A stretch of 64,000 nucleotides of DNA from Acidimicrobiaceae bacterium. GTDB lineage: Bacteria; Actinomycetota; Acidimicrobiia; Acidimicrobiales; RAAP-2. Position 1 is the stretch's first letter, and every line of letters starts with the position of its first letter. Positions 1 to 9,040 of the stretch are shown in pieces. The stretch covers positions 63,643 to 127,642 of the forward strand of contig PKXA01000133.1 of NCBI GenBank assembly GCA_003133325.1, given 5' to 3'. Both the position numbers and the translations under genes were made by a program. The notes beneath the pieces are model-generated. The model searched no databases and was not told the DNA's origin. It was given only the letters and a program-made list of their open reading frames with translations.

Positions 1-1289
1 AGGGTGGGCAGGGCAACCAGGGCGGGAGCAACGACGACGCCGGCAATCGGCGCAACAATCGCCGCCGTCGTGGCCGCGACCGTCCAGGTGAGGGCACCGA
101 GCGCGACCTCCAAGGGGCAGGCGGCAATCAAGAGCAGCCGTACCAGGGCGAGCTCATCCCGGTGCGCGGCCTGCTCGACCTCCGCGACGAGGGCTACGGA
201 TTCCTCCGATGCGACGGGTACCTCCCTTCCGTCAAGGACGTATATGTATCCATCAGCCAGGCGCGGCGTTTTGCCCTTCGCAAGGGCGACCACCTCGAGG
301 GTGCGTGCCGACCGGCCGGAAACACCGAGAAGTTCCCCGCGCTGTTGCGTATCGACATGGTCTCCGGGCTCGATCCTGAAGAGGCCCGGAACCGCTCCCG
401 GTTTGAGGACCTGACTCCCCTCTTTCCTGATGAACGTCTCAACCTCGAGGCGCCGGGCGACAAGGAGAACATGACGACGCGGATCGTCGATCTGCTTTCG
501 CCAATCGGCAAGGGTCAGCGTGGACTGATCGTCTCGCCGCCGAAGGCCGGCAAGACGACGGTGATGAAGCACATCGCCCAATCCATCGAAGCCAACAACC
601 CCGACGTGCACCTCATGGTCCTGCTGGTGGACGAGCGCCCCGAAGAGGTCACCGACATGCGTCGCTCGGTCAAGGGCGAAGTGGTTGCCTCCACCTTCGA
701 TCGTCCGTCCGACGAGCACACCGCGGTGGCGGAACTGGCCATCGAGAGGGCGAAGCGGCTGGTGGAAGTGGGCAGGGACGTCGTGATCATTCTCGACGGC
801 ATCACCCGATTGGCCCGGGCCTACAACCTGGCCCAGCCCGCGACCGGCCGGATCATGTCCGGTGGCGTCGATTCGGGTGCCCTGTACCCGCCCAAGAAGT
901 TCTTCGGGGCGGCCCGCAACATCGAAGAGGGCGGGTCTCTCACCATCCTGGCCACCGCCTTGGTGGAGACCGGCTCCAAAATGGACGAGGTCATTTTCGA
1001 GGAGTTCAAGGGCACCGGCAACATGGAGCTCCGGCTCGACCGGCGACTGGCCGAACGGCGGATCTACCCGGCGATCGACGTCAATGCCAGCTCCACCCGC
1101 CACGAAGAGCTGCTCTTCGACAAGTCCCAGCTTCAGCAGGTCTGGAAGCTCCGCCGGGTGCTCAACGCCCTGGCCAACGACGGCAGTGCAGCCGCAGGCC
1201 TGGAGCTCCTGTTGGACAAGATCCGCACCACCAAGAGCAACGACGAGTTTCTGGCCGAGATCGCTAAGGGCCCAGCCACTCCGTCTTGA
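1..1289 (+). CDS. rho: Transcription termination factor Rho, 5' end cut by window edge
   Basis: ATP-dependent RNA helicase that terminates transcription. The frame is open from base 3, so the N-terminus lies outside the window. The first visible stretch is Gly/Asn/Arg-rich, typical of the disordered N-terminal insertion of actinobacterial Rho. It is followed by the RNA-binding OB fold ([15 protein letters not shown], bases about 160-210). The ATPase core shows Walker A (PPKAGKTT, about base 538), Walker B ([16 protein letters not shown]) and the R-loop segment with FFGAARN (about base 900). The C-terminus is complete and ends at TGA 1287-1289. Identification is certain; only the N-terminal length is unknown. 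Confidence 0.97.
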   Translation, partial: GGQGNQGGSNDDAGNRRNNRRRRGRDRPGEGTERDLQGAGGNQEQPYQGELIPVRGLLDLRDEGYGFLRCDGYLPSVKDVYVSISQARRFALRKGDHLEGACRPAGNTEKFPALLRIDMVSGLDPEEARNRSRFEDLTPLFPDERLNLEAPGDKENMTTRIVDLLSPIGKGQRGLIVSPPKAGKTTVMKHIAQSIEANNPDVHLMVLLVDERPEEVTDMRRSVKGEVVASTFDRPSDEHTAVAELAIERAKRLVEVGRDVVIILDGITRLARAYNLAQPATGRIMSGGVDSGALYPPKKFFGAARNIEEGGSLTILATALVETGSKMDEVIFEEFKGTGNMELRLDRRLAERRIYPAIDVNASSTRHEELLFDKSQLQQVWKLRRVLNALANDGSAAAGLELLLDKIRTTKSNDEFLAEIAKGPATPS

Positions 1290-1377
1290 TCGAACCGTTG
1301 CCCCATTCCGATATGATCGGCACGCCGCGAATCGGGTGCGGGCCGACTCCGGAGCGCTACCACCACGGGAGAACCCA

Positions 1378-1614
1378 ATGAAGACAGACATCCATCCCAA
1401 CTACATCGAAGCCACCGTGCGCTGCTCATGCGGCAATACCTTCAAGACGCGGTCGACCAAGGACGATATCCACCTCGAGCTGTGCAACGAGTGCCACCCG
1501 TTCTTTACGGGCAAACAGAAGTTGGTCGACTCGGGTGGCCGGGTGGAGCGCTTTCAGCGTCGCTACGCCAAGTCGGGCTCGCGGAAGAAGCCGTCGGCAC
1601 CGTCGGCATCCTGA
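1378..1614 (+). CDS. rpmE: 50S ribosomal protein L31, zinc-binding form
   Basis: Large-subunit ribosomal protein of 78 residues. It starts at ATG 1378 just after a GGGAG-like site. The CSCGN motif and the CNEC motif about 20 residues later provide the cysteines of the zinc-binding (C+) type of L31, in contrast to the Cys-free form made under zinc limitation. The spacing is normal, and the C-terminus is a basic Ser/Lys tail. It lies 88 bp after rho and 108 bp before prfA, the common rho-rpmE-prfA-prmC order. A TATGAT hexamer at 1312-1317 could be a -10 element, but no convincing -35 accompanies it. Confidence 0.96.
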   Translation: MKTDIHPNYIEATVRCSCGNTFKTRSTKDDIHLELCNECHPFFTGKQKLVDSGGRVERFQRRYAKSGSRKKPSAPSAS

Positions 1615-1722
1615 TCGGACAGGGCCGCCCGCCAGGCGTGTGACCGGTCGGCTTTTCGATCCAGCTTTACCATCGGCGACGATGTGGGTGGCACCTCCAC
1701 CGGTGGCCACTACCCTTGGGCC

Positions 1723-2787
1723 GTGCTGAGCGACCGTCTGAACGAACTCGAGCGTGAGTACGAGGCGGTGGTTGCCGAGTTGAACGATCCGAACGTGTCG
1801 GCCGATCCCCGGCGTCTGCGGGACGTATCCCGCCGTCACAAAGAGCTCGAAGAGGTGGTCGGCACCTGGCGACGAGTCCAACAGGCGGAATCTGATCTCG
1901 AGGCGGCGAGAGAAATGGTCTCCGACTCCGTCGGCGAAGAACGAGAGCTGGCCCGGGACGAGGTGGAGCGGGCCGAATCCGACCTCAGCCATCTCGAAGA
2001 AGAGCTTCGGCTCCAACTCTTGCCAAAAGACCCCAACGCCGACCGGAATGTGATCATGGAGATTCGCGGCACCGAGGGTGGGGAAGAGGCGAATCTCTTC
2101 GCCAAGGACCTGTTCGACATGTACACCCGGTATGCCGCGGCCAAGGGATGGAAGACCGAGGTTCTCTCGTCCAGCCCCTCCGAGCGCGAGGGATTGAACG
2201 ATGTCACCTTCCTGGTGAAGGGGGAAGGTGCCTGGCAACACCTCGAGCACGAGGGTGGACCGCACCGGGTGCAACGGGTGCCGGTGACCGAGTCACAGGG
2301 AAGGATCCACACTTCCGCCGCGGCGGTGGCGGTGCTGCCGGAAGCCAAAGAGGTGGACGTGGCCATCGACCAGAACGACCTCAAAATCGATGTGTACCGG
2401 TCCACCGGTCCAGGTGGGCAGTCCGTCAACACCACTGACTCTGCGGTTCGTATCACCCACCTTCCCACCGGCATCGTGGTGGCCATGCAAGACGAGAAGA
2501 GTCAGATCCAGAACCGCGCCAAGGCCATGATCGTGTTGCGGTCCCGTCTGCTGAAGGCGGAACAGGATCGCCAGGCCGCCGAGTTGTCAGCGGCGCGCCG
2601 GAGCCAGGTGGGTGGAGGCGGCCGATCGGAGAAGATCCGGACCTACAACTACAAAGAGAACCGGGTCACCGATCATCGCATTCGGCTCACGTTGCATAAG
2701 CTCGATCGCATCCTGATGGGGGACCTCGACGACCTGACTGACGCGCTGATGGCCGACAAGCGTGCCCGTCAACTGGCCGAAGGTTGA
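1723..2787 (+). CDS. prfA: Peptide chain release factor 1
   Basis: Class I release factor that reads UAA and UAG and triggers peptidyl-tRNA hydrolysis. The GTG at 1723 gives 354 residues, the usual RF1 length; in-frame codons back to 1684 would add a non-conserved extension. The N-terminal helical domain is followed by the core with the catalytic GGQ motif (STGPGGQSVNTTDSAV, around base 2400) and the RF1-like C-terminal region with RSEKIRTYN. The gene is followed after one base by prmC, whose product methylates the GGQ glutamine, so the two are probably co-transcribed. Confidence 0.96.
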   Translation: MLSDRLNELEREYEAVVAELNDPNVSADPRRLRDVSRRHKELEEVVGTWRRVQQAESDLEAAREMVSDSVGEERELARDEVERAESDLSHLEEELRLQLLPKDPNADRNVIMEIRGTEGGEEANLFAKDLFDMYTRYAAAKGWKTEVLSSSPSEREGLNDVTFLVKGEGAWQHLEHEGGPHRVQRVPVTESQGRIHTSAAAVAVLPEAKEVDVAIDQNDLKIDVYRSTGPGGQSVNTTDSAVRITHLPTGIVVAMQDEKSQIQNRAKAMIVLRSRLLKAEQDRQAAELSAARRSQVGGGGRSEKIRTYNYKENRVTDHRIRLTLHKLDRILMGDLDDLTDALMADKRARQLAEG

Positions 2788-2788
2788 G

Positions 2789-3754
2789 ATGACGGTGGTC
2801 GAGGCCCACGGTGACGCAGGGGCGACCGTTTGGGGAAACCAGCGCCGTCGGTTGCTGGCGTCGACAGCTGATCGGCTGGGCTCGGAGCGAGAGGCCCGGT
2901 GGATTGTCGAGCACGTTGAGCACGTCGAGGCAGAAGACGCTGCCCCGATGACACCTGACGAGCGAACCCGACTGGTGGAGCGGCTGGCCACCCGGCGGGC
3001 ATCCGGCGAACCACTGCAGTACGTACTGGGCAGTTGGCCATTCCGTTCATTGGAGTTGAGGGTTGATCCTCGTGTTCTGATTCCCCGGCCTGAAACCGAG
3101 CAGGTGGTCGGTGTGGCGTTGGCCGAACTGCACCGGATGCACGGCGGGGCCATGTCCGATGGAGCACAGCGCAGTGGGAATGAACCGTCGGTGGTGTCTC
3201 CGGTCTGTGTGGATCTCGGCACCGGGTCGGGAGCCATTGCGTTGGCGATGGCTACCGAAGCGTCCCTGCGGTTCCCGAAGATCGAAGTGTGGGCTACCGA
3301 TGTCTCCGACGAGGCGCTGGAGGTGGCGCGCCTGAATTTTGCTAGTACCTCCAAGGGTGGCGCGGACGGGGGCGTCCGCGTGCGATTCGGCCATGGGTGG
3401 TGGTTCGATGCCCTTCCTCCCGAACTGAGGGGTCGGGTCGACCTGATCGTCTCCAACCCGCCGTATGTGTCCGAGTCCGAATACGACGAACTCGAACCCG
3501 GGGTTCGGGACTGGGAGCCGCGGGGGGCACTGGTGGCTCCGTTCGGGGCCGGAGGCGTGGGTGGGATGGCCGACATCGAGACGATCGTGGCCAATGCGCC
3601 CGGGTGGCTCCATTCGAGAGGTGTGTTGGTGGTGGAGATGGCGCCGCGGCAGGCCTACGCCGCCATTGATGCCGCCCGACGAGCCGGTTTCGCCCAGGTC
3701 ACCACGGAGCGCGATCTGGCCGGTCGGCTCCGGATGTTGGTGGCGAGGCGCTGA
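2789..3754 (+). CDS. prmC: Release factor glutamine methyltransferase
   Basis: SAM-dependent N5-glutamine methyltransferase acting on the GGQ glutamine of release factors. The ATG at 2789 follows the prfA stop by one base; an upstream ATG at 2762 lies inside prfA and is less likely. The product has 321 residues. An N-terminal helical substrate-recognition domain is followed by the Rossmann methyltransferase domain. The SAM-binding motif DLGTGSGAIALAMA sits at about base 3215, and the diagnostic NPPY tetrad (VSNPPYVSESEY) at about base 3455 binds the glutamine side chain. Identification is secure from these motifs and from the prfA neighbour. Confidence 0.95.
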   Translation: MTVVEAHGDAGATVWGNQRRRLLASTADRLGSEREARWIVEHVEHVEAEDAAPMTPDERTRLVERLATRRASGEPLQYVLGSWPFRSLELRVDPRVLIPRPETEQVVGVALAELHRMHGGAMSDGAQRSGNEPSVVSPVCVDLGTGSGAIALAMATEASLRFPKIEVWATDVSDEALEVARLNFASTSKGGADGGVRVRFGHGWWFDALPPELRGRVDLIVSNPPYVSESEYDELEPGVRDWEPRGALVAPFGAGGVGGMADIETIVANAPGWLHSRGVLVVEMAPRQAYAAIDAARRAGFAQVTTERDLAGRLRMLVARR

Positions 3755-3756
3755 CG

Positions 3757-4404
3757 GTGGTTATCCGGTTGCACGCCGGTGACCCGGTTGAGGTTGGAAA
3801 GGCAGCCGACCTCCTGGCCGCCGGCATGGTGGTCGCGATTCCCACCGACACCGTGTACGGCTTGGCCGTCGACCCGTCGCAACCCGGAGCCGTCGACCGG
3901 GTCTTCGCGCTGAAGGAGCGGCCCGGCGAGGTGGCCCTTCCGGTATTGGTGGCCGGATGGGGCCAGGTCGGGATGGTGGCGGGCACCCTCGAGGTGGCGG
4001 CGCAGGGATTCGCCGATCAGTACTGGCCGGGCCCGCTGACTCTGGTGGTGCCCCGCAGGGGCTGGTTTCGTGCCGACCTGGGGGGCGAGATGGCGGCGAA
4101 GTGGACGGTGGGAGTGCGGTGGCCCGACCATCCGGTTGTCGGGGCTCTCTGTACGGCCATTGGGCCTCTGGCGGTCACCAGCGCCAACCGGCATGCGGAA
4201 CCCCCGGCTACCTCCGCGGAGGACGTCATTGTGGCGTTCACCGGTGACGACTGTCTGTCGGCGGTATTGGACGGAGGCGTGTGTGATGGTGTCCCATCGA
4301 CGGTGGTGGAGTGCCGGGGTCAGGCGTCACGATGCCTTCGGGAGGGAGGCATCCGTTGGGATGGCCCCACCAAGGCCTCCGGAGGCGCTGGATTGACGAT
4401 ATAG
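3757..4404 (+). CDS. tsaC: L-threonylcarbamoyladenylate synthase (Sua5/YciO/YrdC family)
   Basis: Makes threonylcarbamoyl-AMP from Thr, bicarbonate and ATP, the first step of t6A37 tRNA modification. The 215-residue product covers a single YrdC domain and lacks the extra Sua5 C-terminal domain. The family signature [13 protein letters not shown] is near the N-terminus, followed by the KERP segment and [10 protein letters not shown]. The GTG start at 3757 lies two bases after the prmC stop, so it probably belongs to the prfA-prmC operon. The stop at 4402-4404 overlaps the likely promoter of the downstream leu leader. Confidence 0.9.
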   Translation: MVIRLHAGDPVEVGKAADLLAAGMVVAIPTDTVYGLAVDPSQPGAVDRVFALKERPGEVALPVLVAGWGQVGMVAGTLEVAAQGFADQYWPGPLTLVVPRRGWFRADLGGEMAAKWTVGVRWPDHPVVGALCTAIGPLAVTSANRHAEPPATSAEDVIVAFTGDDCLSAVLDGGVCDGVPSTVVECRGQASRCLREGGIRWDGPTKASGGAGLTI

Positions 4405-4422
4405 CTCCGGCCGAGGGACACT
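4393..4422 (+). promoter_or_regulatory. Putative promoter of the leuB operon leader
   Basis: A good -35 hexamer, TTGACG (4393-4398), is followed 18 bases later by GACACT (4417-4422), a fair -10. Transcription would begin near 4429, placing the leader peptide ATG at 4432 within a few bases of the 5' end, a leaderless or nearly leaderless arrangement common in actinobacteria. This is pattern matching only. The -35 overlaps the last codons of the tsaC gene. Confidence 0.4.
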
Positions 4423-4431
4423 GGGTCCCTG

Positions 4432-4479
4432 ATGTCGAGTCGTATGGCGTCTCGCCAACACGTAATTATTTTCGACTAG
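4432..4479 (+). CDS. Leader peptide of the leuB-ilvE-cimA operon (15 aa)
   Basis: A 15-codon ORF encoding [15 protein letters not shown], ending at TAG 4477-4479. The run Val-Ile-Ile uses GTA, ATT and ATT, codons expected to be uncommon in such a GC-rich genome, which would favour stalling when charged Val- or Ile-tRNA is short. The stop codon is followed immediately by the first of three overlapping hairpins (4480-4533). The downstream genes make branched-chain amino acids, so the peptide most likely senses their supply by ribosome stalling. No Shine-Dalgarno is obvious; translation from a near-leaderless transcript is inferred. Confidence 0.65.
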   Translation: MSSRMASRQHVIIFD

Positions 4480-4533
4480 CCACTCACCGATCCGGTGTGT
4501 GGCTCTCGGCCGTCCACTTGGTGGGCGGTTTTT
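4480..4533 (+). promoter_or_regulatory. Transcription attenuator (pause, antiterminator and terminator hairpins)
   Basis: Three mutually exclusive stems can be drawn. Stem 1:2 pairs 4480-4489 with 4493-4502 (nine pairs, one T-T mismatch, ATC loop). Stem 2:3, the antiterminator, pairs 4495-4503 with 4509-4517 (eight pairs including two wobbles, one mismatch, TCTCG loop). Stem 3:4, the terminator, pairs 4510-4517 with 4521-4528 and is followed by five T. A ribosome stalled on the Val-Ile-Ile codons (4462-4470) would mask strand 1 and favour 2:3, allowing read-through. Completed translation lets 1:2 and then 3:4 form. This is the classical trp/ilv attenuation logic applied here by inference. Confidence 0.65.
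4509..4533 (+). terminator. Rho-independent terminator within the attenuator
   Basis: An eight-pair stem (CCGTCCAC at 4510-4517 with GTGGGCGG at 4521-4528, one G-T wobble, TTG loop) is followed by a run of five T at 4529-4533. It lies between the leader peptide and leuB, so it would stop transcription before the structural genes unless the upstream antiterminator forms. It is the clearest intrinsic terminator in the window. Confidence 0.65.
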
Positions 4534-4601
4534 CAATTGCATGTTCATCAACAGGCAGACAATGTCCGGGGACAGGCAACAGGGAAGGATTGGATAGAAG
4601 C

Positions 4602-5621
4602 GTGACTACGTACAAGGTTGGCCTTATCGGGGGCGATGGAATCGGTCCCGAGGTGGTGGCGGAAGCGCTCAAGGTGGTCGAAGCGGCCGGGTTGTCACTG
4701 GCCACCACCGAGTACGACCTCGGCGCCGATCGATATCTCCGCACCGGAGAGGTGCTTCCCGACAGCGTTCTCGAGGAGTTGCGCGGGCAAGATGCCATCC
4801 TCCTTGGCGCCGTTGGCCCCCCGGTGGGATCCACCGATGTTCCCCCCGGCACCCTCGAGCGCGGTCTACTTCTCCGTCTCCGATTCGATCTCGATCTCTA
4901 CATCAACCTGCGGCCGTTCACCGGTGTCCCGAATGCACTTGCACCCGACTGCGATTTTGTGGTCATCCGGGAGAACACCGAAGGGACCTATGCCGGGGAG
5001 GGTGGGTTTCTGCGCAAAGGAACACCGTTCGAAGTGGCCACCCAGGGTTCGGTCAATACCCGGCACGGTGTCGAGAGATGCGCCCGATTCGCATTCGAGT
5101 TGGCGGCCAAGCGACCTCGGCATCGCCTGACCCTCGTGCACAAGACGAACGTGCTCACGTTTGCCGGGGATCTGTGGGACCGGACGGTGAACGAGGTCGC
5201 CTCCGACTACCCCGGCGTTTCCCGCGATTACAACCACGTCGACGCTACCTGCATCTATCTGGTGGAGAACCCCGGGCGCTATGACGTGATCGTCACCGAC
5301 AACCTCTTCGGAGACATCATCACCGACCTGGCCGGCGCTATCGCCGGTGGTATCGGATATGCCGCATCGGCAAACCTCAATCCCGCTCGCACCGGGCCGT
5401 CGTTGTTCGAACCCGTTCACGGGGCCGCTCACGACATCGCCGGCACCGGCAAGGCCAACCCGGCTGCCGCTATCCGATCGGCCGCGCTTATGCTTGACCA
5501 CCTGGGGGAGGTGGCTGCCGCCGAACGGGTAACCAGGGCGGTGCAGGAGTTCATTGCCTCAACCCCCGACCCTCAACTCTCGACCGCCGCCATCGGCGAC
5601 GCCATCGCAGAAAGGCTGTGA
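4602..5621 (+). CDS. leuB: 3-isopropylmalate dehydrogenase
   Basis: NAD-dependent oxidative decarboxylase of leucine synthesis. In organisms with citramalate synthase it also acts on 3-methylmalate in the pyruvate route to isoleucine. The frame is open upstream to 4311, but the GTG at 4602 follows an AGGGAAGGA site and starts exactly at the conserved [17 protein letters not shown]. Other family features are VIRENTEG, the substrate Lys in LVHKTNVL, the metal-binding aspartates in [18 protein letters not shown], and [19 protein letters not shown]. It has 339 residues. It is the first structural gene after the attenuator and lies three bases before ilvE. Confidence 0.93.
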   Translation: MTTYKVGLIGGDGIGPEVVAEALKVVEAAGLSLATTEYDLGADRYLRTGEVLPDSVLEELRGQDAILLGAVGPPVGSTDVPPGTLERGLLLRLRFDLDLYINLRPFTGVPNALAPDCDFVVIRENTEGTYAGEGGFLRKGTPFEVATQGSVNTRHGVERCARFAFELAAKRPRHRLTLVHKTNVLTFAGDLWDRTVNEVASDYPGVSRDYNHVDATCIYLVENPGRYDVIVTDNLFGDIITDLAGAIAGGIGYAASANLNPARTGPSLFEPVHGAAHDIAGTGKANPAAAIRSAALMLDHLGEVAAAERVTRAVQEFIASTPDPQLSTAAIGDAIAERL

Positions 5622-5624
5622 GCC

Positions 5625-6554
5625 GTGCCACTCACCCCCACCGACAAGATCTGGATGGACGGAGACTTCGTGGACTGGGCCGATGCCACGGTCCATGTGC
5701 TCACCCATACCATGCACTACGGCACTGGCGTCTTCGAGGGCATCCGGGCTTATCCGACGCCGAACGGCGTTGCCGTCTTCCGGCTCCGGGACCACATCAA
5801 GCGGCTGTTCGCCTCGGCCAAGGTCTTCATGATCGACATTCCCTATACCGTCGATGAACTGGTCGACGCCACCATTGCGCTTGTCCGGGTGAACGGTCTC
5901 GATGATGGTTGCTACATTCGGCCACTGGTCTACCTCGGCTACGGCGAAATGGGGTTGAACCCCATCCCGTGCCCGGTCAAAGTGTCCATCGCCGCCTGGC
6001 CATGGGGTACCTACCTCGGTGACGAAGGAGTGGCCAACGGGGTCTCGACAAAGATCAGCTCGTGGCGTCGCCATGACCCGAACGCAGTGCCGACCGCTGC
6101 CAAAGGGACAGGTATGTACGTGAACTCCTCGCTGGCCAAGATGGAGGCACTCCGTGGCGGTTACGACGAGGCCATTCTTCTCTCGGCCGACGGAAACGTC
6201 AGCGAGTGCACGGGAGAGAACATCTTCATTGTTCTCAATGGCCACTTGGTCACGCCGCACACCTCGGATTCAGGGGCGTTGGCCGGCATCACCCAGCGGT
6301 CGGTGGAGACGATCGCGCGCGATCTCGGCTATGAGGTTGTCTACGAGCAGATGATCCGGACCGACCTCTATGCCGCTGAGGAAGCGTTCCTCACGGGAAC
6401 CGCAGCTGAAGTCGTGCCGATCCGGTCGGTGGACGATCGCGACGTGGGTACCGGCAAGCCGGGTCCCATCACCAAGCAGTTGCAACAGGCGTACTTTTCC
6501 ACCGTGCGGGGCGAAATCGACCGTTACAAGGACTGGTTGGACTATGTCAGGTGA
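5625..6554 (+). CDS. ilvE: Branched-chain amino acid aminotransferase
   Basis: PLP enzyme of fold type IV that transfers amino groups to and from the keto acids of Leu, Ile and Val. It has 309 residues from a GTG at 5625. The PLP-binding Lys is expected at about residue 160, in PTAAKGTGMY. The segments THTMHYGTGVFEGIRAY, YIRPLVYLGYGEMG and VSECTGENIFIV match class IV aminotransferases, and EEAFLTGTAAEVVPIRSVD is the usual C-terminal cofactor-phosphate region. It lies between leuB and cimA and overlaps cimA by 11 bases, so the three genes form one operon. Confidence 0.94.
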   Translation: MPLTPTDKIWMDGDFVDWADATVHVLTHTMHYGTGVFEGIRAYPTPNGVAVFRLRDHIKRLFASAKVFMIDIPYTVDELVDATIALVRVNGLDDGCYIRPLVYLGYGEMGLNPIPCPVKVSIAAWPWGTYLGDEGVANGVSTKISSWRRHDPNAVPTAAKGTGMYVNSSLAKMEALRGGYDEAILLSADGNVSECTGENIFIVLNGHLVTPHTSDSGALAGITQRSVETIARDLGYEVVYEQMIRTDLYAAEEAFLTGTAAEVVPIRSVDDRDVGTGKPGPITKQLQQAYFSTVRGEIDRYKDWLDYVR

Positions 6555-8316
6555 TGGTCCCACTCTGAACGACGGGCCCGGTCACAACCACGGTCACGGC
6601 CATGCCCACTCACACCCACTGACGGCGGGCCAACAGGCACACAGCCACGAAAAGGGGCAGTCGGCCAAAAGAAAGCAGCCAACCGTAGGAGACCACCTCG
6701 AATCACGGACAGAGGGAGCCGGTCATCTGTTCGACCTCCCGGTAATGCCCAGTGCCGTCGACGTGTTCGATACCACCCTGCGAGACGGCTCACAGCAGGA
6801 GGGCCTGTCTCTCACCGTCGATGACAAGCTCCGGGTGGCGGAGCAACTCGACCACCTGGGCGTGACTTTCATCGAGGGTGGATGGCCGGGTGCCAATCCG
6901 AAAGACGAAGAGTTCTTCGCCCGGGCCCCGTCGGAACTGACGCTCTCCACTGCCACGTTGGTTGCCTTCGGATCGACCCGTCGCGCCGGGGTGAAGGCTG
7001 AGGATGATGACACCCTGAGGCACCTCGTGAAAGCTCAGACTCCGGCGGTCTGCATCGTGGCCAAGTCATCCGAGATGCATGTGGTCGATGCCCTGCGGAC
7101 TTCACTTGATGAAGCAGTGGCCATGGTGGCGGATTCGGTGGAGTTCCTCCGGTCCAACGACCTTCGGGTCTTCCTCGACGCCGAGCACTTCTTCGACGGC
7201 TACAAGGCCAATCCCGAGTTCACCATGCGGATCCTTCGCGCCGCCGAAGAGGCGGGTGCCGAGACTCTCGTCTTGTGTGACACCAATGGGGGCACGTTGC
7301 CTCATGAAGTGGAACGCATCGTGGCCACGGTGTTCGGTGGATTCGATACCCAACTCGGTGTCCATTTCCATAACGACAGTGGATGTGCAGTGGCCAACTC
7401 ATTGGCCGCCGTCGGTGTAGGTGCCACCCACGTGCAGGGCTGTGTCAATGGCTACGGGGAGCGTGCCGGCAATACCGATCTGTCGGCCACCATCCCGAAC
7501 TTGTCGCTGAAGCTGCGGGTGAAGACCATTCCGGAGGACCGCCTCGAGCGACTCACACCGGTGGCCCATCACATCGCCGAACTGGTGAACATCGCGCCGA
7601 ACCCACAACAGCCGTTTGTGGGCGCCTCGGTCTTCGCCCACAAGGCGGGGCTCCACACTTCGGCCATCGCCCGGCGTTCCGATGCCTACGAGCACATCTC
7701 GCCCGAGCTGGTGGGCAATGGCACCCGCTTCGTTGTCTCGGAATTGGCCGGCCGTTCCACCTTGGCCTTCAAGGCGGCGGAACTGGGTCTCGAGCTCGAT
7801 TCGGATGCCATGGGGTCCGTCCTCGACTCGCTGAAGCGACTCGAACACGAGGGTTATCACTTTGAGGTGGCGGACGCCTCGCTCGAGTTGCTGCTCCGCA
7901 ATTCGACCGGATGGAAACAGAGGTTCTTCGAACTCGAGTCGTACCGGGTCATCGCCGACCACACGCTGGTTCGATCGACGGAAGCCACTGTCAAGGTGTT
8001 GGTGGAAGATGAGCGCATCGTGGCTTGTGCCGAGGGCAATGGACCGGTGAACGCCCTCGACGGTGCGCTGCGCGGCGCGATCGGATGTCGCTACCCCGCG
8101 TTGGCGGACATCCACCTGGTTGACTACCGGGTACGTGTGCTCAATTCATCCAAGGGCACCGGGTCGGTGACCCGGGTACTCATCGATTCGACCGACGGCG
8201 ACAGGACATGGACCACCATCGGGGTCTCCGAGGACATCATCGAGGCCTCCTGGCAGGCCCTCTCCGACTCCATCGTCTACGGTCTGCTGCGAGCCACGGC
8301 CGGCGTCAAGGAATAG
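6544..8316 (+). CDS. cimA: Citramalate synthase with His-rich N-terminal extension
   Basis: Condenses pyruvate and acetyl-CoA to (R)-citramalate, opening the threonine-independent route to isoleucine. The catalytic TIM barrel starts at about residue 70 with DVFDTTLRDGSQQEG. It contains LCDTNGGTLPHEV, the metal-site pair in GVHFHNDSG and GCVNGYGERAGNTDL. The C-terminal LeuA dimer/regulatory domain follows from about residue 440. The first 65 residues are not part of the family core and carry eight histidines in GHNHGHGHAHSHP plus HSH, a possible metal-binding tail. An internal ATG at 6745 would give a family-length protein, but ATG 6544 overlaps ilvE in the manner of an operon gene. Confidence 0.9.
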   Translation: MSGDGPTLNDGPGHNHGHGHAHSHPLTAGQQAHSHEKGQSAKRKQPTVGDHLESRTEGAGHLFDLPVMPSAVDVFDTTLRDGSQQEGLSLTVDDKLRVAEQLDHLGVTFIEGGWPGANPKDEEFFARAPSELTLSTATLVAFGSTRRAGVKAEDDDTLRHLVKAQTPAVCIVAKSSEMHVVDALRTSLDEAVAMVADSVEFLRSNDLRVFLDAEHFFDGYKANPEFTMRILRAAEEAGAETLVLCDTNGGTLPHEVERIVATVFGGFDTQLGVHFHNDSGCAVANSLAAVGVGATHVQGCVNGYGERAGNTDLSATIPNLSLKLRVKTIPEDRLERLTPVAHHIAELVNIAPNPQQPFVGASVFAHKAGLHTSAIARRSDAYEHISPELVGNGTRFVVSELAGRSTLAFKAAELGLELDSDAMGSVLDSLKRLEHEGYHFEVADASLELLLRNSTGWKQRFFELESYRVIADHTLVRSTEATVKVLVEDERIVACAEGNGPVNALDGALRGAIGCRYPALADIHLVDYRVRVLNSSKGTGSVTRVLIDSTDGDRTWTTIGVSEDIIEASWQALSDSIVYGLLRATAGVKE

Positions 8317-8373
8317 GGAAACCCGGGTCAGGCGTCGTAGGATCAGCCAGAGAAGGATCGGAAGTTCACAGCA

Positions 8374-8910
8374 ATGACCCAACCCAGTTTCGTACCAATC
8401 GTCGAGGCCGACCAGGTCCGTTCGACGTACCGCTTACGCGTACCCGGAATATGGACCCAGTCGCGGCCTTCCGAATTGAGGGGGACAGCCGCTCCGGCGG
8501 GCCCGTCGTTCGGCACCCCTGGGCCTGATCAGGGTTTCGCGCTCAAGTTGGCGCGGCGATTCGAGGACCGGTTGGAGGTGTCGGCGGGGGAGTCGGCGGA
8601 GGATGTCATTTCCGGCTGCACCGCGGTGGCCATGCGCCGGGCCGCCCGATTTGGGCGGGCACCTCTCATCCACGATCTCGAGTTCGCCTTCACCTTGTGG
8701 GGTTTCCTTGGTGGCGCGCCTGACGATCTGGTGGCCGAACGGGCTCCGCTCTTCCGCTCGGCGGCCCACCACTACAGCGCCCGACGGGCCATCGCCGACG
8801 CGGTAGCCGCAGATACGCTCCGGCTGAGCCCGGAAGCTGTGGCCGCCCGCCTGGGCCAGTGGCGGGACCTGTTGGTCATCGCGGTTTCCGTTGGTCCTTC
8901 CATCCCCTGA
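8374..8910 (+). CDS. Conserved hypothetical protein
   Basis: A 178-residue product from ATG 8374, preceded by an AGAAGGAT site. Codon use and GC skew fit a real gene. The sequence is soluble, with no signal peptide or membrane helix. The N-terminal 50 residues are Pro/Ser/Gly-rich and probably disordered. From residue 55 it is predicted helical (FALKLARRFEDRLEVSAGES, then AVAMRRAARFGRAP and LEFAFTLWGFLGGAPDDLV). No catalytic motif or named family is recognised. It follows cimA by 57 bases and could be read from the same transcript, but no function can be inferred from that. Confidence 0.6.
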   Translation: MTQPSFVPIVEADQVRSTYRLRVPGIWTQSRPSELRGTAAPAGPSFGTPGPDQGFALKLARRFEDRLEVSAGESAEDVISGCTAVAMRRAARFGRAPLIHDLEFAFTLWGFLGGAPDDLVAERAPLFRSAAHHYSARRAIADAVAADTLRLSPEAVAARLGQWRDLLVIAVSVGPSIP

Positions 8911-9040
8911 TTGGTCGAACTCTCCCAAGCCTCTTCCGGACCGGGTGCTACTCCGGCGGTGTCCGCGTGGGAGATGACCGAAAGTGGGGCAACCGCCCTC
9001 CGGTTGTTGGTCGCTTGCCGGCAGTGAGTAACGTGCATGG

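Noticed and set aside
4311-4601. Upstream extension of the leuB reading frame to an ATG at 4311
   Set aside because: The frame overlaps tsaC out of phase and runs through the leader and terminator region; the conserved N-terminus begins at GTG 4602 with a ribosome site.
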